Source: Lysobacteraceae bacterium
GTDB lineage: Bacteria > Pseudomonadota > Gammaproteobacteria > DSM-19610
Direction of reading: 5' to 3'
NCBI GenBank assembly: GCA_020201295.1
Contig: JAIVHA010000142.1
Span: 1-9,985, forward strand
DNA: 9,985 bases
This document shows positions 6,009-9,985 of this stretch, piece after piece. The notes under the pieces were generated by a model. The model was given only the letters and a program-made list of their open reading frames with translations, was not told where the DNA came from and ran no database searches. Both the position numbers and the translations under genes were made by a program. The stretch's first letter is position 1. Each line of letters begins with the position of its first letter.

Positions 6009-6743
6009 ATGAGTCAGCTACCGGATGCGTCTCGACGGCTCTGGGAGGAACGGGTCCCGGGCGGCGCCCACTGGTCGTGGGTCCTGCGCCGCGGCACAAC
6101 CCTTCGGCTCATCGACGTGGAGGGCGGCGCCAACGTCGCCATGCTCCTCTACAGCCGCGAGGACACCACGGAACGCTACAACATGGCCGACACCCTCAAG
6201 GGCCAGCACACCGCCTTTCTCACCCGCGGCAACGTCTGCTACAGCGACATGGGCCGGGTGATCTGTTCCATCACCGAGGACACCTGCGGCTGGCACGACA
6301 CCATCGGCGGGCTCTCCAACGCCGAGCTGGTGAAGGAGAAATACGGCGAGGCCCGCTACCAGGAACACCGCAACGCCTACCACCGCAACGGCTATGACAG
6401 CCTGGTCAACGAACTGGGCAAGTACGGCCTGGGCCGACGCGACGTAGTGGCCAACCTGAACCTGTTCAGCAAGATCACCGTGAACGACGACGGCACGATG
6501 GTGTTCCAGCCGGACAATTCAAAACCCGGCTCCTTCATCGACCTGCGTTTGGAGATGGACACCCTGGTGGTGCTGTCCACCTGCCAGCACCCCCTGGACC
6601 CGGCCCCCGCCTATGCGCCCCGACCCGTGGACCTGATGCTCTGGCGCTCAGATCCGCCCGGCCCAGAGGATGTCTGCCGCAACCACTGCGAGCAGAACCG
6701 GCGCGCCTTCATCAACACCGAACGCCTCTACCCCCTGGGCTGA
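6009..6743 (+). CDS. DUF1989 protein, probable carboxyguanidine deiminase subunit (urea carboxylase-associated protein)
   Basis: A 244-residue DUF1989 protein (PF09347), first gene of operon 2. Pairs of these proteins beside urea/guanidine carboxylases were long annotated as urea carboxylase-associated proteins or aminomethyltransferases; they have since been shown to be carboxyguanidine deiminase (CgdAB), converting carboxyguanidine to allophanate and ammonia. Likely metal/active-site residues: DTCGWHDTIGG at 91-101 (C93, H96, D97) and STCQHPLDP at 190-198 (C192, H194), plus the E182-M-D pair. A cysteine-bearing C-terminal tail (215-244, C223 and C227) is not matched in the paralogue downstream. 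GGAG at 5997-6000 lies 8 bases before the ATG. I cannot say which of the two genes is cgdA and which cgdB. Confidence 0.85.
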   Translation: MSQLPDASRRLWEERVPGGAHWSWVLRRGTTLRLIDVEGGANVAMLLYSREDTTERYNMADTLKGQHTAFLTRGNVCYSDMGRVICSITEDTCGWHDTIGGLSNAELVKEKYGEARYQEHRNAYHRNGYDSLVNELGKYGLGRRDVVANLNLFSKITVNDDGTMVFQPDNSKPGSFIDLRLEMDTLVVLSTCQHPLDPAPAYAPRPVDLMLWRSDPPGPEDVCRNHCEQNRRAFINTERLYPLG

Positions 6744-6765
6744 GCACAAGACCCGGAGACCGATC

Positions 6766-7413
6766 ATGAGCACTGCACTTGTCGAAAGTCCCCTCGAAGC
6801 CAGTCGGGCCGTATTCCGCCAGGTGGTCCCCGCCGGCGAACCCTTCACCGGGATCGTGCGCAAGGGCCAGACCCTGCGCATCCTGGACCTGGTAGGCAAC
6901 CAGGCGGTGGACACCCTGTTTTACAACGCCGAGGACCCGGAGGAACGCTACAGCGCCAACGACACCATCCGCGCCCAGGGCAACATCTACCTCACCACCG
7001 GCACGAAACTGATGTCCAGCGAGGGCCGCGTCATGCTCACCATCACCGCCGACACCTGTGGCCGACACGACACCCTGGGCGGTGCCTGCTCTGCGGAGAG
7101 CAATACCGTGCGCTACGCCCTGGACAAGCGCCACATGCACAGCTGCCGGGACAGCTTCCTGCTGGCCCTGGCCGAGTACGACCACGGTATGGGCAAGCGG
7201 GATCTGTCCTCCAACATCAACTTCTTCATGAACGTGCCGGTGACCCCGGATGGCGAACTGTGTTTCGCCGACGGCATCTCCGCGCCGGGCCGCTACGTGG
7301 AGATGCGCGCGGAGATGGACGTACTGGTGCTGATCTCCAACTGCCCGCAGCTCAACAACCCCTGCAACGCCTACAATCCGACGCCGGCGGAGGTCCTGGT
7401 CTGGGACGCCTGA
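6766..7413 (+). CDS. DUF1989 protein, second probable carboxyguanidine deiminase subunit
   Basis: A 215-residue paralogue of the preceding gene, sharing the pattern of AEDPEERYSANDTIRAQ, a DTCGRHDTLGG core (C98, H101, D102) and RAEMDVLVLISNCPQ near the end (C193). The residue matching H194 of the first protein is Q195 here, so the two active-site regions are not equivalent; one subunit may be mainly structural. An in-frame ATG exists at 6670, but it lies deep inside the preceding gene. The ATG at 6766 has GGAG at 6755-6758 seven bases upstream and begins 22 nt after the preceding stop, so I chose it. It is expected to work with its neighbour as a heteromeric deiminase between the carboxylase and allophanate hydrolase steps. 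Confidence 0.86.
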   Translation: MSTALVESPLEASRAVFRQVVPAGEPFTGIVRKGQTLRILDLVGNQAVDTLFYNAEDPEERYSANDTIRAQGNIYLTTGTKLMSSEGRVMLTITADTCGRHDTLGGACSAESNTVRYALDKRHMHSCRDSFLLALAEYDHGMGKRDLSSNINFFMNVPVTPDGELCFADGISAPGRYVEMRAEMDVLVLISNCPQLNNPCNAYNPTPAEVLVWDA

Positions 7414-7453
7414 CTACACGCAGCCCCTTGTCCCAGACGATGAAGAGAGCCCC

Positions 7454-9985
7454 ATGTTCAACAAGGTCCTGATCGCCAACCGCGGTGCTATCGCCTGCCG
7501 TATCATCCGCACGCTCAAGGCCATGGGCGTGGGCTCCGTGGCCGTGTACTCCGAGGCGGACGCCCACTCCCTGCACGTGAGTCAGGCGGACGAGGCGGTG
7601 TGCATCGGGCCGGCACCGGCCAGGGACAGCTACCTGGACTGGAACAAAATCCTCGAGGTGGCCCGGGACACCGGCGCCGGGGCCATCCATCCCGGCTACG
7701 GATTCCTGAGCGAGAATGCTGCCTTCGCCGAGGCCTGCGAGCAGGCAGGCATCGCCTTCATCGGCCCGACGCCACAACAGATGCGCGACTTCGGCCTCAA
7801 GCACACGGCCCGCGCGCTGGCCGCCGACAACGGCGTGCCCCTGCTGCCCGGTACCGGTTTGCTGGACGACCTGGAGCATGCCCGGCGCGAGGCCCTGCGC
7901 ATCGGCTACCCGGTGATGCTCAAGAGCACCGCCGGCGGCGGCGGCATCGGCATGCAGATTTGCCGCAGCGAGAAACAGCTCGCCGAGGCCTTCCATTCCG
8001 TGGAGCGCCTGAGTCAGAACAACTTCGGCCAGGGTGGCATCTTCCTGGAGAAGTACGTGGAGTACGCCCGTCACCTGGAGGTGCAGATCTTCGGCGATGG
8101 CGGGGGCGGCGTGGTGGCCCTGGGCGAGCGGGACTGCTCGATTCAGCGGCGCAACCAGAAGGTCATCGAGGAGACCCCGTCACCGGGCATCGACGACGAC
8201 CTGCGCGCCCAGCTCATGGACGCGGCGGTGCGTCTCGGCCGGGCAGTGAACTACCGTTCCGCCGGCACCGTGGAATACGTCTACGACACCCGCAGCAACG
8301 CCTTCTATTTCCTGGAGGTGAACACCCGCCTGCAGGTGGAGCACGGCGTCACCGAGGAGGTGACCGGTGTCGACCTGGTGGAATGGATGGTGCGCCTGGC
8401 CGCCGGCGAGCACGACTTCCTCGACGCCTATCACCACGCCCCCCAGGGCGCTGCCATGCAGCTACGCCTCTATGCCGAGGACCCGGGCAAGCAGTTCCAG
8501 CCCTCCAGCGGCGTGCTCACGGAACTGCGCCTGCCCCGGGATATCCGCGTGGAGACCTGGGTGGAACAGGGTGCCGAGGTCTCGCCGTTCTACGACCCCA
8601 TGATCGCCAAGCTCATCGCTCGGGGCGCAGACCGCACCGAGACCCTGACGCGGCTCGAAGCGGCACTGGCACAGACCTCCCTGCACGGCATTGAATCCAA
8701 CCTGTCCTACCTGGGGCAGATCCTCGCCGACCGGGTGTTCGTGGACGCCGGCCACTACACCCGCTACCTGGACAGCCTCGCCTACCAGCCCGCCACCATC
8801 GACGTGCTCTCCCCCGGCACCCAGTCGATGGTGCAGGACTACCCGGGGCGCACCGGCTACTGGCACATCGGCGTGCCGCCCTCGGGCCCGATGGATCATC
8901 TCGCCTTTCGCCTGGCCAACCGGGCGGTGGGCAACGAGGAGAGCGCGGCGGCCCTGGAACTGACCATCACCGGGCCCACCCTGCGCTTCAACGTGGACAC
9001 GGTGATCGCACTCACCGGCGCCCCCATGAAGGCGCTGCTGGACGGCGAGGAGATCCCCTACTGGCAGCCCGTGCCGGTGCGCGCCGGCAGCGTGCTCAAG
9101 CTGCGCGCCATCAGCGGCGGCGGCAGCCGCAGCTATCTGGCGGTCAAGGACGGTCTGGACGTGCCCGAGTACATGGGCAGCCGTTCCACCTTTACCCTGG
9201 GCCAGTTCGGCGGCCACGGTGGTCGCTGCCTGCGAGCGGGCGACGTGCTGCGCCTGCACGGCCCAGCCCAGTTCGATGAGACCTGCGCGCCGATCCCCGC
9301 GGCGCTCATCCCGAACTACGGCAAGCACTGGGACACCCACGTCACCTACGGTCCCCATGGCGCACCGGACTTCTTCACCGAGGCCGACATCGAGACATTC
9401 TTCGCCACCGACTGGGAAGTGCACTACAACTCCAGTCGCACCGGCGTGCGCCTGATCGGCCCCAAGCCCCAATGGGCCCGGGAGGACGGCGGCGAGGCGG
9501 GCCTGCATCCCTCCAACATCCACGACAACGCCTACGCCATCGGCGCGGTGGACTTCACCGGCGACATGCCCGTGATCCTCGGCCCCGACGGCCCGAGTCT
9601 GGGCGGCTTCGTGTGCCCCGTGACCCTCATCCAGGCGGAGCTGTGGAAACTGGGTCAGTTCTCCCCCGGCGACACCGTCCGCTTCCACTGCACGGACGTG
9701 GCCAGCGCCAACGCCCTGGAGAAGGCCCAGGACGCACAGATCGCCGCCCTGGCGCCCTTGCCCGCACCGCAGGTCGCAAGCCGCGTGCCCGGGCGCGATA
9801 CGAGTCCCGTGCTCCACGAGCGGCCCGCGGGCGATGACCACGTGGGGCTCTGCTACCGCCAGGCCGGCGACCGCTACCTGCTCATCGAGTACGGCCCCCT
9901 GGTGCTGGATCTGAACCTGCGCTTTCGCGTGCACGCCCTGATGGAATGGATCGAGCAACAGGCCATCGAGGGCATCATCGAGACC
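7454..9985 (+). CDS. Biotin-dependent urea/guanidine carboxylase, N-terminal 844 residues (cut by window end)
   Basis: An open frame of 844 codons with no stop before the window edge. Biotin carboxylase domain at about 1-445: IANRGAIACRI at 7-17, HPGYGFLSEN at 79-88, glycine-rich ATP loop AGGGGIGM at 160-167, NQKVIEE at 234-240 and EVNTRLQVEH at 288-297. The carboxyltransferase halves follow: a KipA/AHS2-type domain from about 448 (GVPPSGPMDH at 473-482, ALELTITGP at 500-508) to about 740 (FTGDMPVILGPDGPSLGGFVCP at 701-722), then the start of a KipI/AHS1-type domain from about 797. Family members have about 1200 residues, so the rest of AHS1 and the biotin carrier domain with its lysine lie beyond the edge. 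It carboxylates urea or guanidine using ATP and bicarbonate. The adjacent DUF1989 pair argues for guanidine. The start is ATG 7454 with a modest GAGAG site at 7445-7449, 40 nt after the previous stop. Confidence 0.92.
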   Translation, partial: MFNKVLIANRGAIACRIIRTLKAMGVGSVAVYSEADAHSLHVSQADEAVCIGPAPARDSYLDWNKILEVARDTGAGAIHPGYGFLSENAAFAEACEQAGIAFIGPTPQQMRDFGLKHTARALAADNGVPLLPGTGLLDDLEHARREALRIGYPVMLKSTAGGGGIGMQICRSEKQLAEAFHSVERLSQNNFGQGGIFLEKYVEYARHLEVQIFGDGGGGVVALGERDCSIQRRNQKVIEETPSPGIDDDLRAQLMDAAVRLGRAVNYRSAGTVEYVYDTRSNAFYFLEVNTRLQVEHGVTEEVTGVDLVEWMVRLAAGEHDFLDAYHHAPQGAAMQLRLYAEDPGKQFQPSSGVLTELRLPRDIRVETWVEQGAEVSPFYDPMIAKLIARGADRTETLTRLEAALAQTSLHGIESNLSYLGQILADRVFVDAGHYTRYLDSLAYQPATIDVLSPGTQSMVQDYPGRTGYWHIGVPPSGPMDHLAFRLANRAVGNEESAAALELTITGPTLRFNVDTVIALTGAPMKALLDGEEIPYWQPVPVRAGSVLKLRAISGGGSRSYLAVKDGLDVPEYMGSRSTFTLGQFGGHGGRCLRAGDVLRLHGPAQFDETCAPIPAALIPNYGKHWDTHVTYGPHGAPDFFTEADIETFFATDWEVHYNSSRTGVRLIGPKPQWAREDGGEAGLHPSNIHDNAYAIGAVDFTGDMPVILGPDGPSLGGFVCPVTLIQAELWKLGQFSPGDTVRFHCTDVASANALEKAQDAQIAALAPLPAPQVASRVPGRDTSPVLHERPAGDDHVGLCYRQAGDRYLLIEYGPLVLDLNLRFRVHALMEWIEQQAIEGIIET

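Noticed and set aside
6670..6765. Earlier in-frame start for the second DUF1989 gene
   Set aside because: It would overlap the preceding gene by 74 bases and has no good ribosome site; ATG 6766 has GGAG seven bases upstream and gives the normal family length.
7600..8694. 364-codon plus-strand open frame
   Set aside because: Out of frame with the well-conserved biotin carboxylase coding sequence; its Arg/Gly/Pro/His-rich composition is that of a frame shadow.
8462..9958. 498-codon open frame on the minus strand
   Set aside because: Lies antisense to the carboxylase reading frame, is rich in His, Gly, Val and Ala as expected from reversed GC-rich codons, and shows no recognisable domain.

Overview
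The window comes from a GC-rich proteobacterium. Codon use, the NikR/NtrC/sigma-54 regulatory signals and the gene set would suit a gammaproteobacterium such as one of the Ectothiorhodospiraceae, but the sequence alone does not fix the genus. All eight genes are on the + strand and tightly packed. Together they form a nitrogen-scavenging locus for guanidine or a related urea-like compound.

Bases 1-295 are non-coding. They hold a possible 76-bp dispersed repeat with short inverted ends (11-86), then a strong-looking sigma-54 promoter (231-246) and a 28-bp inverted-repeat operator (253-280). Operon 1 (296-5832) encodes an ABC importer (periplasmic binding protein, permease, ATPase), a creatininase-family amidohydrolase, a type III (GlnT-like) glutamine synthetase and a NikR-family ribbon-helix-helix regulator. 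The gaps inside operon 1 run from 43 nt down to a 1-nt overlap.

The gap 5833-6008 holds two NtrC-type enhancer palindromes, a second sigma-54 promoter and a second copy of the operator. Operon 2 starts at 6009. It encodes two DUF1989 proteins (older name urea carboxylase-associated proteins, now known as carboxyguanidine deiminase subunits) and a biotin-dependent urea/guanidine carboxylase that runs off the right edge. An allophanate hydrolase gene is expected just outside the window.

Proposed working: the importer brings in the substrate; the carboxylase makes carboxyguanidine; the DUF1989 pair deiminates it to allophanate; an allophanate hydrolase outside the window releases ammonia; and the GlnT-like enzyme may capture that ammonia or ligate an amine. 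Expression appears to need nitrogen limitation (NtrC plus sigma-54). It also appears to be gated by the locus's own NikR-like protein, bound across both transcription starts.

The most notable observation is that the two promoter-operator-ribosome-site cassettes have identical spacing from the -24 element to the start codon, and they flank a NikR homologue that has lost the cysteine ligand of the nickel site. No guanidine riboswitch was recognised.
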